A DNA stretch of 64,000 nucleotides from Ricordea florida (lineage: Eukaryota > Cnidaria > Anthozoa > Corallimorpharia > Ricordeidae): positions 32,960,250 through 33,024,249 of the forward strand of contig OX453273.1 in the NCBI GenBank assembly GCA_949710005.1, written 5' to 3'. Numbering within the stretch: the stretch's first letter is position 1; each line of letters starts with the position of its first letter. Positions 12,801 through 28,400 of the stretch are shown one piece after another. A program made the position numbers and the translations under genes. Below the pieces are notes generated by a model. That model was not told where the DNA came from and searched no databases. It saw nothing but the letters and a program-made list of their open reading frames with translations.

Positions 12801-15065
12801 AGATGTGAGAGCCTTTGACAGCTTATCGCGATATTTTAAATCTGCTGTGGAATTTAGCACCATACAACAAATCTCTCATGGAATAAACAGTAGCGCAGTA
12901 CACCGCTATTCGGTGGCATTCCAAAGAACGGCTCCACATTGCTTGGTTTTATTGAAAGACAAGAAGACACACCCATGCCATAGAAAAGTAAACAATGCTA
13001 CAGTGTTGTGCACTACTGTACCGTGTGCTATTCAAAGAGTGGTTGCACTGTATGGTTTAATCCACGGATGAAAAAGTTCAAACCACACTGTCCTAAGGAG
13101 TAAAACCATCAAGTACTTTTTTTATTCATTAACTAAAATGTTAGAAGACGTTCTGTGGCATACCTTGAAAGGAATTGCATTGCGGCTCAATACTTGTTTC
13201 TATGGTGCAGTCCAGGTTATTCAGTGGGCATTTACCAAAACCTGTCAGACACAAGCACGTACCAATAATAAACACGAAAAGATGCAATCGCTTCACTGGT
13301 AAACCGATCCACCCTAAGAGTGCCTTAATAGATTTTACTGTGGCTAATGCCAGATGATTTTACTTGTCACAGGGAGACCTTTTAGAGGGTTAAAGAAATT
13401 ATATGTATTAAAGTGCTACAACGATCAAAAATAGACCTTTCCTATTGCCTTTACATTTTGAATACTTAAATACTTAAGAGTAAATCTGCCAATCCTTGTG
13501 GAAGTCCCTATTTCCTAACGGTGTTTTTGCGCGAACAAGCGGCCGCCATTATTTGATACAGAAAATGAACAACCACGAACGCAGACAGCAATATTTTCGT
13601 TCCCTCATTTTGATTTTGATTTTGTAAATTCTCAAGCAAGTGCGAGGTTAAGAAGTGTGATGTCATTACTATGGGGGAAGTGTGACGTCATTACTATGTT
13701 CATGGCACGTGATTAGTTGTTTAGTCTCCCATTGAAGGCCCAAGTTCAATCAGTACTCACAGACATGATTTCAAGCGCCAACAAAATGTCTACTTACCGC
13801 AAATTCTCGGAGAGTTAGTGTCGTCCCTGCAATACGTCTCCTTAACAGTGCACGTGTGGGACCACGGAATACAACTTCCGTCAAGGCACTGGAAATTGGA
13901 ACACTGCATTCCTTATAAGGTGAAAAACGGCAGAATTCACTAATCGACACTTAGACATAATGTTGGTAATTATCTATCTCACGATGGTAATAATGATGCT
14001 AATAAGCTTAATGTTTTATAGCTGATTTATATACGCACCGCAGAAACCTAACGACTCTCATAATTCGTCATCAACCACTGTAATGTAATGTATTGTTTAA
14101 GATAAATACTCTGCAAGAAAGATGAAAATGATAGTAAGACAAGAATGGAAATGTTATTGTAATCTATATACACTCACTCAAATTTTTCATCATTTATCAG
14201 TATCATAATTAGCTATTCAGACGAGATTTTGTCAAAAATCCCTAACCTAACAAGTTAGAAGTCGCTAGTACATGGCCTTACTAGCCCCTCAACTACTTAG
14301 AAAATTGCTCTTTCGAAGTACAGAAAAATCCCAACATTGCTCAAGACCAGAGGAATAAAACGAGCGTTTTTCTTGCTGCCACCATATCCCTTACCACCCT
14401 CAAAAGGCCGTTCTTTGTTTTTAGATGGCCAACGTTCATCTTACCGCATTTTAATTCATCAGAGCCATCTTCACAGTCATTATTTCCATTACACAATGCT
14501 GTAACAGCAACACAGCCTCCACTGAAACAATTAAACTGGTCTGACAGGCACGTACAGTCTCTTTCGTCTGATCCATCAAGGCAGGTCACGTCACCATCAC
14601 ATCGCATAGAGGACTTCACACACTCACTATTGTCGCACTTAAACTCGTTGCATTCGTGGCCTAAAGATCAAACACATCGTTTGTGAAATCTTGGGGAATG
14701 TAACTGCTATATCTGATATATTATACTTAAGATTTTAAGAGAAGCGGCTCATAATGCGAAGGAAAATAACTGATTTGCTTAGAACCTGTAACCCCTTCCT
14801 CGATCTATTCAAGCCAATTTTACCAAAAAGGGCTACAAGATTATGATCGTGCTTTCTAAGAATAATTAGAAAACAGTCCCAAGAAAGTACGCGCGCTGAT
14901 TGGTTAGAAATCGTGTTTCTATAATTCGATAGAAACACAGAACTAGCACGAGCTGTTGACGTAATGATGACGCGAGCAAAGAGAATTTACATTTTGATAT
15001 TCAAAGTTAACAAGTTGCTTTTCTTTTTTTCGTCGCGGTGTTTTCTAAAAGAAATAGAAAACATG

Positions 15066-15104
<39 letters not shown>

Positions 15105-15119
15105 AGTTTGGGAGAACTC

Positions 15120-15150
<31 letters not shown>

Positions 15151-15151
15151 C

Positions 15152-15182
<31 letters not shown>

Positions 15183-18100
15183 CTTCCACTCGTGTTTCTA
15201 TAACTCGATAGAAACACGGTACATGTTTTCTATTTCTTAAAAAGTAGCATCTCTAGCCAAGGGAGTCGCGTTCTGCACTATCAGATCCTTTTTCTTTATT
15301 TGTTTCATAGACTTATTTACTTCGGCAAAAAGTTGAAGGGCCAACAGGTAGCTATTGCTAATCTTGCATGATGGCCTACAAATTCTTCCTTCCTAAAATG
15401 TTTGTTTCAAGCGCAATTTGAGATAAATATCTCTTCGAGGCAGCTAAAATGGGTATGTGATGTGATCCTTGACCCTCAGCATCTCACCTGGTGAGGAGAA
15501 GAGTGGGTTTAACTCGCAATCTTCAGTTGTAACTCTCACATTGTCGATACCAACAGCAAATGTTTCGTTCGTTTCCGATGAACCTTCGAAAATGATCTAA
15601 AGAAGAGAATGCCGCAAAACAATACTGAATTCACTGTTTTTCTACTGACCATGCATTTTCTCCTCGTTCTACATTTGCTGATGCGATCTTAACCTGCGTG
15701 GCCGGCGTTCAAAGGGTAGAGGGAAGTCACAGTTCGGGCGAGGGGAACCGTTAAAGCGCAAAGCACGAAAAAAATGGAAGGGCGAGGGCGTGAGGATCCT
15801 GATTAGCCTCGCATAGAATAGCGAAATGCTAAGCAGACCCGGATGAAACTGAAAAAAAAAGAAAAATAATCTTAATTCTCGCTACCAAAATGCCCCTTCA
15901 AACGTCGGCCATGCAGACCATAGTAAACTATGTGCAGACTAATCCGATCTCAGCGTTTCGTCCACACTGGGCCTAATATCCATATCAACAAACCATATAA
16001 CAATATTTCTTACTTGACTATCCCTTTTTAAATTCCAAGACACTTGACCTTCCAGCCACTCGTCACCATGGAAACCATTGAGATGGAAAAGAAAAGTTTC
16101 GTTCCCATCATGCATTGATTTGAGTCTCACATTGAGTTCAGATCCTGATTGGCTACGCATAGAGTAGCGAAATCGTAAGCAGAGCCGAATGAAACTGGAA
16201 AAAGAATTCCACCGTATGGCTGGAGTCTGTAATGTAGCTCGACGAGCACCATCAATATAAGCAAACTGATCTTGACCTGCAAAGTTATATTCATTTGATG
16301 CTCAGAATCAATATTCAAACGGGCAGCCTTTGATCAAAGACTGCCTCAGTCCCAGTACCCACGCACAAGTGTTAAGTTCCAGTCAGCCGAGAAAGAAATG
16401 GGGATTTGCACAATCCTCATTTGTTTTAGTTGGTCGCATAAGGAAACACGGGGAAGGGAACTTTTTTTCATTCTTGTGATTAGGTTTTAGCTTTTCTTTT
16501 AATACGACATCTTACTAAACCGTTTTCTTCATTAACCTTTGGCTAACGCCAAAGAAACAATAACTGCAACACTGACTATATAAACTCGGTAAAATGTAAA
16601 GTTTGGAAGCAAAAAATTTCGGCTACAGACGTTTTTGTGGATTTTACACTGTAACTCTGATCTGGTATAGAAGGTGATGTAACGCTATAAACATTAGAAA
16701 AAGGAGTGTTGATAACAATAAAGTCATGATGTAGTTTGTCACACAAGGTAAACAAAAGCTGAAAATATACATTATCTTATGCTGGGACTTTCCTAGCTTT
16801 TTTCCGGGCAAACTGAAGTTTTTATTACTATCGTCCAATCAAAGAGCAATTGATACTAGACCCTGTAAGTAAATAAGGCCAACCATCCAGTTGTCATAAC
16901 ATTTCTGTCTAATAGACTTTCAGTGCAGTAATTAAAACAAAATTGCGAAATTGTAAACCTTACCTTCTTTCAAAACTTGCATTAAATAGATCGATTTGTC
17001 CTTCTTGCTTTGACTTACACATATTTCCTCCTCTTTTTTTTTGCTTTTTATTATTACTTGTAATATCTGATTTGTAATAGAATTAATTTGGGTGGCCACG
17101 ACTAGCGTTTTTTTTTAGCTAACTGCGTGGAGAGAAATTTTACAGGCTATATTATGATAATAAATGTCTTGTCTTGACTTTTCTAGTAACACTCCATCAC
17201 ACATCAGTCACATCAACTTCATCTTATCTAAATGCTATTCTTGCAAACCATGTTGATATGGGATAAACTTGGCGATAGATTGCAATATTCAAAGGAACCG
17301 TCAGTCTTAATGAGCCGACCTTTACGGTAGATTTGGTCTTTCTGAATGGAGAACTCCCATTCGTCTCTGTAGTCAGCTGGTTCACGTCTTCCTGTCTCCC
17401 ATTTCGGACAAAGTCCTGCTAGACCGTCAAAGTTACATTCTTGGACAACGGAAACTAAAAATAAGATTACAAGATAACGTTTGTTGGTTTCTACTCTTTA
17501 AAGGTGAAGACAATTAACGTGTATGATGTAAAATGACATTGCAGAAACGGGAATATAAACGATTAAGTTAGAGAGACTATTTGGGACTATTATCAAACTC
17601 GGACAAAGTTTGAATGCACGACTCCATTCATATTGACAGAAAAAGGATACCTGTAGGATGCACATGAACCTGAAAACTGTAAAGTATTGAGATTGTGAGA
17701 CATTGTTTCTTGCTCAAGGTTTTTGACAGTAGCATTTCCCCGACCTAGGAGGTCTTCATACAAGCGAGTAGGACATATGGTATTAAAATCACTTGAGTCA
17801 AACTATATTGAAATCTCTACATTTTAAATTTTTTTCATATTAGATATTCTGAAACTTTCAGAATACATAATATTGAAAAAGCATCAAACCCGAATTGATT
17901 GAATGATTTGTCGAAAAAAATTTACAAATCAAGAATGGATTGAAGTTTACCGTTAACGGTGATGTATCCCAGATGTCTTGTTCTTTCTGTTACTTTAGGA
18001 TCATTAACAAAGGAATAACGCACCTTCGAAAAGACATGTAAGCGGTGAAAATGCATTACTCTCAACTTAAGTCAGCTCAAGGGGAAGAAATCTTTCCATA

Positions 18101-21100
18101 ATGGAACGCATCGGCTTCGTGATGGCAACTGATGAAGGGTCATCGTTCACTTAAGCTTAAGCTGTTAAAGCTGTTAAGCTGTTAAACCTTTTTTAAGAAA
18201 AATAGGCACCTGCATGCGTGTGATTAGAAAAGCAAAACTATTTTGATCAAACTGTGATGTTTTTATTATCACCTCGTGGAAAACAATCGATAGACCCTTG
18301 AACGCATCTGTGGTCACTTCCATATTTCTTCAAAACGCCCAAAAATCTACCGTGATCTATTTTTGTTCTGAACTCATTCAATAATAATGTTATTACCTAA
18401 CGAAAAAGACTCTTTACTTAAGTTATTTGCGGCTGTTCTTGGCGGCAGTGAAAAGGATTGCGAAACATTGTTATCTACGGTGTTAAGATTGAACTAACAA
18501 TTTTTGAAACTGCGTCTCTGAAATGGTCAAAGTAGTCTGTAATAATTTTCAGATTGCTTTTTCTTTTTAGGGTTCTATGAATTGGTATGTCGTGTCTGTG
18601 AAAATAAAAGTGCATCGTGAGATGTTTGGAACAGTATCGAATAAAATTCATGAAGATGAAATCTGAAGCAGCTTGAAAAATTATTACAGGTTTGAATGGT
18701 CCTGCAAAGAAAGTGAGAGCGTACCTCAGTGACATATCGTCCAGGCTCCACGGCTGCATTCAGCGTCAGATTGTACTGCTTCTCTTCACAAGTCATCTCC
18801 AGAAAACTGTCGATGCTGTGATTACGACCAAGAATGAAAAGTTCCAGCTTCAAGGGGCAGCTAGGACAGTACATCCCATGACAGCAAAACTTGTACGACG
18901 CTTTGGATTAAGAGAAATAGGACACTTGGTCGGAAACAAACCCCAATCGTGCCAAGACAATTTTTGTCACTTAAATAACTTTACTTAAGCAAGTCCTGCC
19001 ACCTTATTTCATGTTTTTCGTGTTTTCTTGTACTCACCAGAAATGAATATGGGTGATCCAAAGCTGATTAAAAGATCTTTGACCTCCTCTCGTAATTCAA
19101 ACATAAGAAATCTCTCGCCTGTGAAAGATCGATTAGCAGAAACATTTATTACTATGAATTTTGAGGGTTGTAATGAGTGAATATCACTTGATTTTGACAC
19201 CTGAAGACGAAACATGGTGACAATTGAATAAAGACAATCAAACTTTTGGGCCGTTTTTAAGAAGTCTTTTTTGCATGCAACAATAGCAATGACAACAACC
19301 CCTAGAAGCCGCACGTTTTTAGCCAGTCGCTAGAAACAAAATTGAGTTTACCTTCAAATACTGAATAGAACGGCGAGAAACCGCGGTCATAGTATGAAAT
19401 TTAGCACTTGTCTTTTTGGAAATATTTTCTCTCAGTCACTTCCATAAAAGGAATGCATGCCGCCATGTTGTGACATCAACGCCCACCAAGAATATTTATA
19501 CCCTGACGTGTTTCTACCTTAGGTCCTTCAAATTAACATCGAAAATTATTGATTTTGAGCTTTGTTTATTTAAAGCAGTGAGAGGAAATTAGGAAGCTTA
19601 GAAAAGTACGTGCGGCAAATGTGAATGCTAAATCGACTGGGAAGGCCAACAGGGAAAGGGATGTTTATGCTATCAGCAGATCGAAAAAGCCACGAAACAA
19701 GATCACGGGTGATTGTCGTTTTTAACACAGAAGATGTTATTTGCAATGAAGATTTCCATATTTCACGTGAAACTGTTGCTTGATTTGCCTTGCTGTATGT
19801 CGCACTGTATAAGAAATGTTAGGTTATGCTACCGATGCAGGTGATTGATCATTTTGATAGCTATAAGCTGCCCCTAGGATCCATCGGATCAATATCAATT
19901 TCTGGGCAACCGTGCACCTACCCCTCCCCTAAATCAACATTAACGCCAACTTTTTAGCTCATTATAACTTGTTGGATTAAGGGAGGGGTAGGTGCACAGT
20001 TGCCCAGAAACTGACATTGATCCGATCCATCTATCCATCCAGTGATCGACACTGAACTAACCAATCAACCGCTGTTGGCTGAGTAGATTTCTTGATCAGG
20101 GTTGGATTTTTAAAGAGGAATCGATGAAAACTTAATCCACTTCTGCTATCTCGGGATGTTTTGTTATTCACAAAAACGCATCTTACCCACCTGTTTTTTG
20201 GGAAAATTTTTCTCATTTGAAGGAGTGAGCAGTGACGTCATGATAGGTAGCCGAGTCCCCGAGATGGCGGCCAAAATAGCGGACGTTCAATTGTCAAAAA
20301 CGAGTGCGGTTTTTCACTGTTCTCATCAATACTGAAGGGTAAGATTAAATTTTCCGTGTTGTCTGGTATAATTCGTAGTTGTTTCCACAATTTTGAGTGG
20401 TTATTGAAATTATGATTTCTAGCCTTCAGTTCTCCTTTAAACCAGTCTAAAAATAGCAAATGATGGAACACGCAGTAGGTCACTGGCAATAAAGAAAATA
20501 CGAAAAACGGTCACAGAGAAAGAAACAAAGAAAACATACAGAATCTAAAACAGTGCACACGTTTGGCTGAATTTACGATTGAGCAGTTAGTGTTTTGCCT
20601 GTAACAGCAATTGGTTATGAAATCATGAATACTGTGTTATGACTTTACTTAAGCATTTTCACTTAATCACTTAAGCTAATCAACCCATTTCCTTACCTGG
20701 TAGAACCCAGTGCGACCGGTTTCCATTGAAGGGACGTTCAAGGGCGTTGTCAGGGAGACGCCAGCCAACGGACACGTGACCTCGACGATAGGCCTCTCGA
20801 GCGAAGCCTTCAAGGTGATAGAACATACAGCTACTGAGGAAAACTAACCTCGATTCCTGTTTTTCAGGTTTCCTGGAACAGCAAAATGTTTAGATATCCA
20901 TTGATTGAAAGAAGCCAAAGAAATTTCGATTTTCCTTCAATGATAAGCTTATTTCTTTTACAAATAGTCATTAGAAGCCTTCCAAAATCGTATAACGTCA
21001 ATAAATTTTCAAATTTTCTTTTTTCTAGATTTAAAAACTTTAAATTTCATTATAGTGTTCTGTAGACTTTTATCTATTTGAAACTTTTATATATATAAAC

Positions 21101-22448
21101 CCTTTTACTTCCAGACAGAAAATTGATTCATCTAGTACTGTGCAGCAGTTTTCTAGCGTTCGCCATTTCAGTTCTAGATTAAACTGGAATATATACAATA
21201 TGCAAGGGTTGCCACTGAAAGTCCCGAATCAAGAACATGAGTCATAAAACATATTCCTTAGTTTTGAATCTTTTACTACCCGGAACAAGACTTCATTCAA
21301 GCATTCATTACGATCTCAAAATGTCGCCTATAAACATTACTTATATTACTGACTGTTCTATGCAATCTGTAAAGTAACCTTTAGCATTGTCAGGAATTAA
21401 ATTGAAAATCGCCATATTGCACCGCTCTATCTGAGATTGGAATTTAAACGAAGTCAGTGAAACAATTGGCCAATAGATAAAATTGTGAAAGGAAAAATAA
21501 AGCCGTGTTCCATACTCGTCCCAGACATGTTCACTGGTCCTTGTGGATAACTTTAAGAGAAAAAGTCCATCATTCTTGTCATTGCCACTTGTTAGCCCAG
21601 TCTCTTGTGTTTCCTCAAGCCACAATTCACATTCATCTTCACATGTGATGTAGAAAACATACCAACCAGTGGTCGGAGGCTGCAAAAAACACAAGCACGT
21701 ATATCAGCAGTTTGAGTACAGGGCAACCACGAAACAGGCTTGTAGGGATAAACCTGTAGTTTGTTGGTGTGTTTTTTTCTCCCGCAACAACTACTTCGCT
21801 CTACGTTCACGTACTGAGCACTGTTTTACGATTAATCAACCTGTACACTTTATATATATATATTTTTTTTCTCAAGCATCTGAGAGGTCCGGAATCCTAA
21901 AATCTCCAATTTGATTGGCTAATCACGCGCTCGTGACCAGTTCAGCATTTTACGATACGGCTCACGGGCAGGGATTTTTTCCCCGATGTAGCAATTACGG
22001 CTCGTTAAAAATATTAACGTTATAAAGTTAGTTTAAACATTCTCGTTAAGGAAAATGGATTCGGATGACAGCGAATATAGTGTGAGCGAATTTTACTATG
22101 AAAACTTTGCCTTTGACCTCCTGGTCCTATGCAATTATTATCAATTGCGAGTTTAGCTTCACACAGAACGCGCTAGAACACTCGAAATGTTTTATTTTAT
22201 AGTAAATATTGTAAAGCGCTATGAAGAAGTAGTCGATTTAGCGCTATCAAAAGAAAATGAGGAAGGAGAACATAACCCCGTAGCGCGGAACCTATTTATA
22301 TCTCGTTCTATGGCTGGGCGGTTTCCCCATGGCGCATTGAAATTAAAACCGCGACATCAGCCATTGGTCAGTTAAAATAGTTTCCGGATCTAAAAAAAAT
22401 TCTGTCGGCTTATCATAGTGACTGAACGCAGCATGCTTACTATTGTTA

Positions 22449-22480
<32 letters not shown>

Positions 22481-25400
22481 TATATATTGGAAATTATGTA
22501 CATATTACCACTGGTCATTCAAAATTGAATACCTGGATATAGGTAGACAAACGCTGTCCATACGGTGTAGCAAACTCCGAAGATACATTAAAACTATGTA
22601 ATATGGAGAGAGTGTCAGCGGGCTCAGCGAAAGCTGGGTTGTATTTTAATATGGGATCATCCTGAATGGGGATAGTGTCGAACCACACTTGCCGCAAGAT
22701 TCCCGCCGACTCGTTTAAAGATTCTTCAAGAGAAAAAAGAATGCAATTGTTTACTTGAATCAGATTAAATATTTTATAAATAAAAAACCAAATAGTCGTA
22801 AATGCCATGTGAGGATTATTGCTGCTGATAATGAGATAGATCATGAACTCACTCCTAAAGAGTGAATAGATTCCTTGGCTTTTTCTTTTGTATTTATTTA
22901 TAGATTTCTTGGTTTTAACCAGAAACGAAATAGACGAGTTCTAGTCAAAACACTCTATATATAATAAGACAGGGCTACAGCTCAGTTACATGTACCCGTC
23001 AGGTTTCTCCACTGTAATAGTTGCAATATGCATGTATACTGTTATCTGCTGAGGAAAATATTGTGTTTGTAAACAGATAAATTTAAACAGTAACACGGTA
23101 CACCATAATTAAGTTTTAGTAGCTATCCATAAAATGATCTCAAATTGCGCGCTCTTCGTTGAATCTTAAAGTGGAAAAATAACTAAACAGATTTTGCCTA
23201 ACAAAGTTTAAAATTAATTCTCAAGGAACACACTAACTTATACATCTTACGGTGTGTAATTGTATTCTTTAATCAGTTGTCTCGTTTGAGTACCTAGGGA
23301 AAATTTAAGAGTTCTTCACAGGATTCTTAGACTAAAGTTTAATTGATTTGGACAATTAAGCTTATATGTTTTTAACTGAAAGTTGCCGCGAGTAAACACT
23401 TACTGAAACCATAGACAGCGAGACCGCACAAAACCAGCGGTACGTTTTCCCCAGTCACATTCACTGCTACATGACGCCCGCTGACTGGTGGACTGCAGTG
23501 GAACACGTGAAAGTGTTTCTTTTGTAGAATGTGGGGCTTTAAACATTTCTGCTGACTGTTTGGAACACCAATTCTGCTGTATATGGTGACTTGAAGGTCA
23601 ATATCATTACAGCTTCCAGCTGCTAGAAGAACGTGTATCGTGTGGATGTAATAGTCTTCAACGAGGTCTACTCGAATCCACGGATTAGTTGCCTGACCCA
23701 GTAAAGGACCATTGCAGTGGAAAAACCAAACGAAATTGTTAATTGTTTTCCTTAACAAGCCTATGCTTGCGCACACAAAAACGTTTATTACTAGTTTAAG
23801 AAAAATGTTTCTAATACTTAGAGATAAAAGAAAAACATAACTATTAGTTAACGTTTAAAGACTGCCTATAATAAGACATAAATTAATGATTAAATGGAAA
23901 TGGTTGAAGAAAACATTTAACCTAACGTAGTAAGAGGTGATGCAGTATGTGGAAGAAATGGGTAAGTGACTCACCATCACAGCGCGGTGATCGAACCTGG
24001 GTCATTGACTCAGGAAGAGAGTGTTCTAACCACTGTGTTAAGCGGCCTGCCCAACTCCTCCTCTCCATTGCAAATATTTGACTCTACAACTAAGTTTTCT
24101 TTGCGCTGTTGTTTAGCAATGTTGTGGTAACTCGACTGAAAAATTTGCGCCTATTTATTCCAAATTGCACTCGAAAACATTTGATTACTTATACTAATAA
24201 TATCCATGCAAAAATTTCAGCATGCTCATTGGCTGAGAGCACGTCAATTAATCCTCAAAAGGGCAGAGAGTTGAAATTGAATACAGAAACATGAAATTGA
24301 GTGCAGAAATTTGAAATTAAATTTCTGCATGTATATTATTAACTAGTAATCAAATGATTTCGAGTGCAATTTTGTATAAATAAGCACTCGTAAATTTTTC
24401 AAAAACAAATTTCAATCGCCCTACATGCTTGTGCAATTTTTTTTTTTTTTGGTGTCTTGAAATGTACATGTGACTATTTGTTCCAAATTGTAGTCGAAAA
24501 CATTTGATTACCTGTAAAAACAATAACTTTTTTAACTTAATAACTTTAATAACTTAATCAGTAACTACTGATAGAGTCAATGTAGGTTACTTTTCATCGA
24601 CGTACCGTTTGGAAAATAGTGCATGTGCTGAATAGTTCGTCAACAGCAAAAGACGCTCTACCGCGTACGGAAGGGTGTGATTGGCTAACGGGCTTTCCCA
24701 GGGCAACATTCTGTGCCTCGACTAAAAAACAAACACACACACACAAAAGAAACAAATGACAATTTTACAACTTACGAAACCTCAAATAAAAACACAGTAA
24801 CAATTTCATAGTTAGATAGATGTTAAACTCTGATGAATGCACAACGAACTTAACACAAATTTTTTGGTTGCTTTCTTTTGTTTGTTTCATTTCAAAGTTT
24901 TGGTTAATTAAAATGAAGTGAGAAGTTTGTATGTATTAGGATGCATGTTTCATTACGTCGATAGATGCACGCTTGACTACATCGCCTTGTAAAACCCAGA
25001 AGCTATGCTCTCCTATACCATTACTGACTCTTGGCTATCTTGGCTATTCTACATTTCTAATTGAAACAACAGTACTGTAATTGTTAACAATTGCGATTCA
25101 CCCCAGACAAGAATAAATTGGAACGGGATTCGAGCCCGTGACCTCGTGATAACCTATGAGATGCTCCACTAAACTGACCTAAGCCAGCAGTCAACGCTGG
25201 GAGCCGGTCAGCAGTGGGTTCATATATGTCGATGCAAAATTTAAATAATGAAATCAATCATGTATTCGAATGCAGCAGGAAACTGGTTTTACCCGTTGGC
25301 GGCCCACATACTACTCCGGAGTCCTCCAAGTGGGCGCAGTCTTTTTCGCCAAATTCTTGTCTGGGGCATGACAGCAGGGAACTCTCATCCCCAACACACT

Positions 25401-28400
25401 TTACATCGTCCATCATTATCGATCCAGTCCCTCTACCGAATGAAGAACCCTTTGTTGCTGCTGTGGCCTGGGGAAAACCTAACATTCGACAAACGACATC
25501 CGCATCTTCTATGCTCCAATAGTCATCGCATACTGTTCCCGATACGTTATTCAGTGATACCTCCACCCGGCCTTGATTGGATTGAGAGCTTCCAGCCAGA
25601 CGGACCTCGAAAGCTGAAGGAAAATGAAAATTATAAATGCCGAAGTTAAAACACTGACTCTAGGAAGTAAAAGTGTTTTATGTTTTTCTCTTACAAATCA
25701 TATCGACATAGAAATAATTAAAAGCTAGGAATTCATTGATTGATTATTTAATAGATGCTAAAACTTCTGAAAAACAAAACGACATTTTCATGCACTTTTG
25801 CCAGGATCTACATATGCTGTTGGTTTTTTCGGTAAACCGCCTTTTGTTAAAAATAAAACTCACTTTCATGAAGTTGATAGATTAAGGCTAGTTCACTGTA
25901 ATCAAAATGGAATGGGCTTAGTGAATATTGAATTTATACTGTCAAGTTCATTAAAGGCCAACTGAATATCGTTTTCAGCATTTTGCGGAATCAATTTTTT
26001 GTAACAAAATATAGCTTCAACATTTTGCTTCTATAGCAGAAGAAGATCCAAATCCTTTTGTTAATGATAAAGATTCAAAACACGGTAAGACAAGGCGAAA
26101 AAAGAGGTCCATACATTATGTGAGTGAGGAAAAACTTCCTCAATGGTCTGTCATCATTGGCTCCGGTGTGGAATTCCTCTTTTAGTTTTTAGTTTTAAGC
26201 ATTTCACTGAAAGAATTCTTCGCTTGACATTAAAGGGAAAAAAGAAATGGCTAGTGTTCATTCTGTGGGCAGAATGTATGATAAAACAATTACTGAATCA
26301 ACTCATACTTGATATACTTTTTTAAAGGATACCAAATGCAGACTCAAAGAAGAGATTTAAATGCCCATTATTTCCTTACACGAAATATTTCCACAGATTA
26401 CTCCTGCATCTTCATCGTGACTGCAGTGACGTGTAGCCCCTAGTCCAAGGTGCATGCAATCAATAACTGACACCTCTGTCCCATAACAGGATACTTTATC
26501 CAACCAAATCTTGCCAGTTCCTGCACCAAACCCCGAGTCACCGGGTGCTGCTGAGGCAGACGGAAGGCCCAACATGCGACAAATGACTGTAGCGCTCTTC
26601 AAGGTCCAGTTGTCATCACAGATCGTACCCCATTTACCATTTACTGCGATTTCCACTCTGCCTTGCATAGAGGATTTTCCTCCTGCCAAACGAACGTCGA
26701 CTAGGAGAAAAAAAGTCGCCTTTTCGGTTAGTGTGATTTAGGCAAATGTAAACTAGGTGTCAGTACCAAACTTAAGAGCCATACAAGCTGTGCAAGACTT
26801 CTTCTTAAATACGCTACCTAAACTTTCTCAGCCACCGGCGTGCTAGTCTTTTTCTATTCCTACGTCTGCAGTGGTGTCTCGAGCCCCGATGGTCCAGAAT
26901 CTTCTTTCGTCCATATGTTAATTTGAAACCATGAATTCTAAACATCTTTCAAGTTCTTACAGTATAAATGTAAAGTTTCTGAGAAGTATGCAGATGACCG
27001 AGGCGTTACGTGTTTCACACTGGATTTCATTCTCTTTTTTCACATCTGTTTTTCAAACCCTGCAGTTACGTCCCAAACGGAGCTATTGAACGGCGCTTTT
27101 CTGTGGCTACGTTAATGTTATTTGTTTTCTGTGAGTATTGGACTATTTTCACACTCTTTTGACAACTTTATACTTTTGTGCTCAAGGTGATAACAAAACT
27201 AAGAGAAACAATGCCTTGGTTCAACACAAATTACTCAGTAACCAAAGCTCCTCGAAGACTTCGATGTAAGAAATAAATCCCAAAAGAGTTAAAGAGCCCT
27301 GTTTCTATTCATTTTTTTCTGATATTATATTTTCATTAATTTAAAAAGAACTGCAAGGATTCTGTTGTCAAGAAGTGATTCAACAATGTAAAGACTCACT
27401 TTTAACACACGATGTAAGCTTCCCTGACCAAACGCCAGAATTCAGACATGTTCGTGTAGACGACCCAATCAAGGTGTAACCGGTTAAACAGGTCAGATTA
27501 CAGCAGCTACCAATGGAGTCATTCAGTGAGCAATTCACACTTCCATTGTCTAAATTTAGCGCTGGACAAGAGGAAACTACAGCCAAGAAAAGGAAAAAAA
27601 ATGTAACCAACTGCACAAATGCAAGAGAACGATTTAGCAGCAATGTAAAATCTATAGAGCCTATTCACTCACGTGATCAGCGGCCACGTTTTTTAACGGA
27701 AACAAAAGAATAGGTTTGCATAAGAATAGAATTTGATTCCTGTAGGATCAGTTTGGGACACCAACATGGCCGCCGTGACGTCATATGCATACGCTCTATA
27801 CTCAGTTATTGTTAACTTCACAAGAAAAATTATACCGCAAAACAAAGTTTAAAGCTATTCAGAACTGAAATATTTGACATAATTTCATAGCGCTATATGT
27901 CTTTAGTGTATGGCATTCGAACAGTTTCCTTTTACTCTATTATTTTGCTTGGCCTATTATGTCTGAATCAAGAGATCTCTCTTACTTGGTTACGAAATTC
28001 TCGTATTCCGAGTCGCTAGAGAGGTTAAGGATCAGGTTTCGACACACTGCAGTTGCAAACAATCTGTTGTTCTTGTTTGCCGTTTGTTATTCTCGCCTTG
28101 AAAAGAAGTGTTTTCTTCCTCATTGAATAACGGTGGTTTTAAAGAATTTGCACAGTTTTAAAGAAGTTGCATGGCTATGAACATGCAGCATGGCGCTTCA
28201 CATTTGCCACTGGTGCTAAAGTACCTTTTAACCACTATATTGTTCTAAAAGTAATATGCTAAATAACTCAGATACTACGCGCGCGGTGATTGGTCGAAAA
28301 CCCATGGGTTATTGTGCCAGTAAACCCGTAGAACAGAGAAACACTTTCTGGTTTTATTTAAAGTTAGTTTATAAAAGCAATAAGCCGCAGTTTCTATGGG

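Noticed and set aside
25214-25649. Plus-strand ORFs of 102 and 133 codons
   Set aside because: They are antisense shadows of the strongly supported SRCR 2 exon.
27380-27643. ATG at 27,643 followed by a hydrophobic leader, looking like a signal peptide start for a sushi protein
   Set aside because: The hydrophobic stretch is the translated polypyrimidine tract of the acceptor (tttcttggctgtag) before the sushi exon. In-phase MAM exons and a real leader exist upstream.
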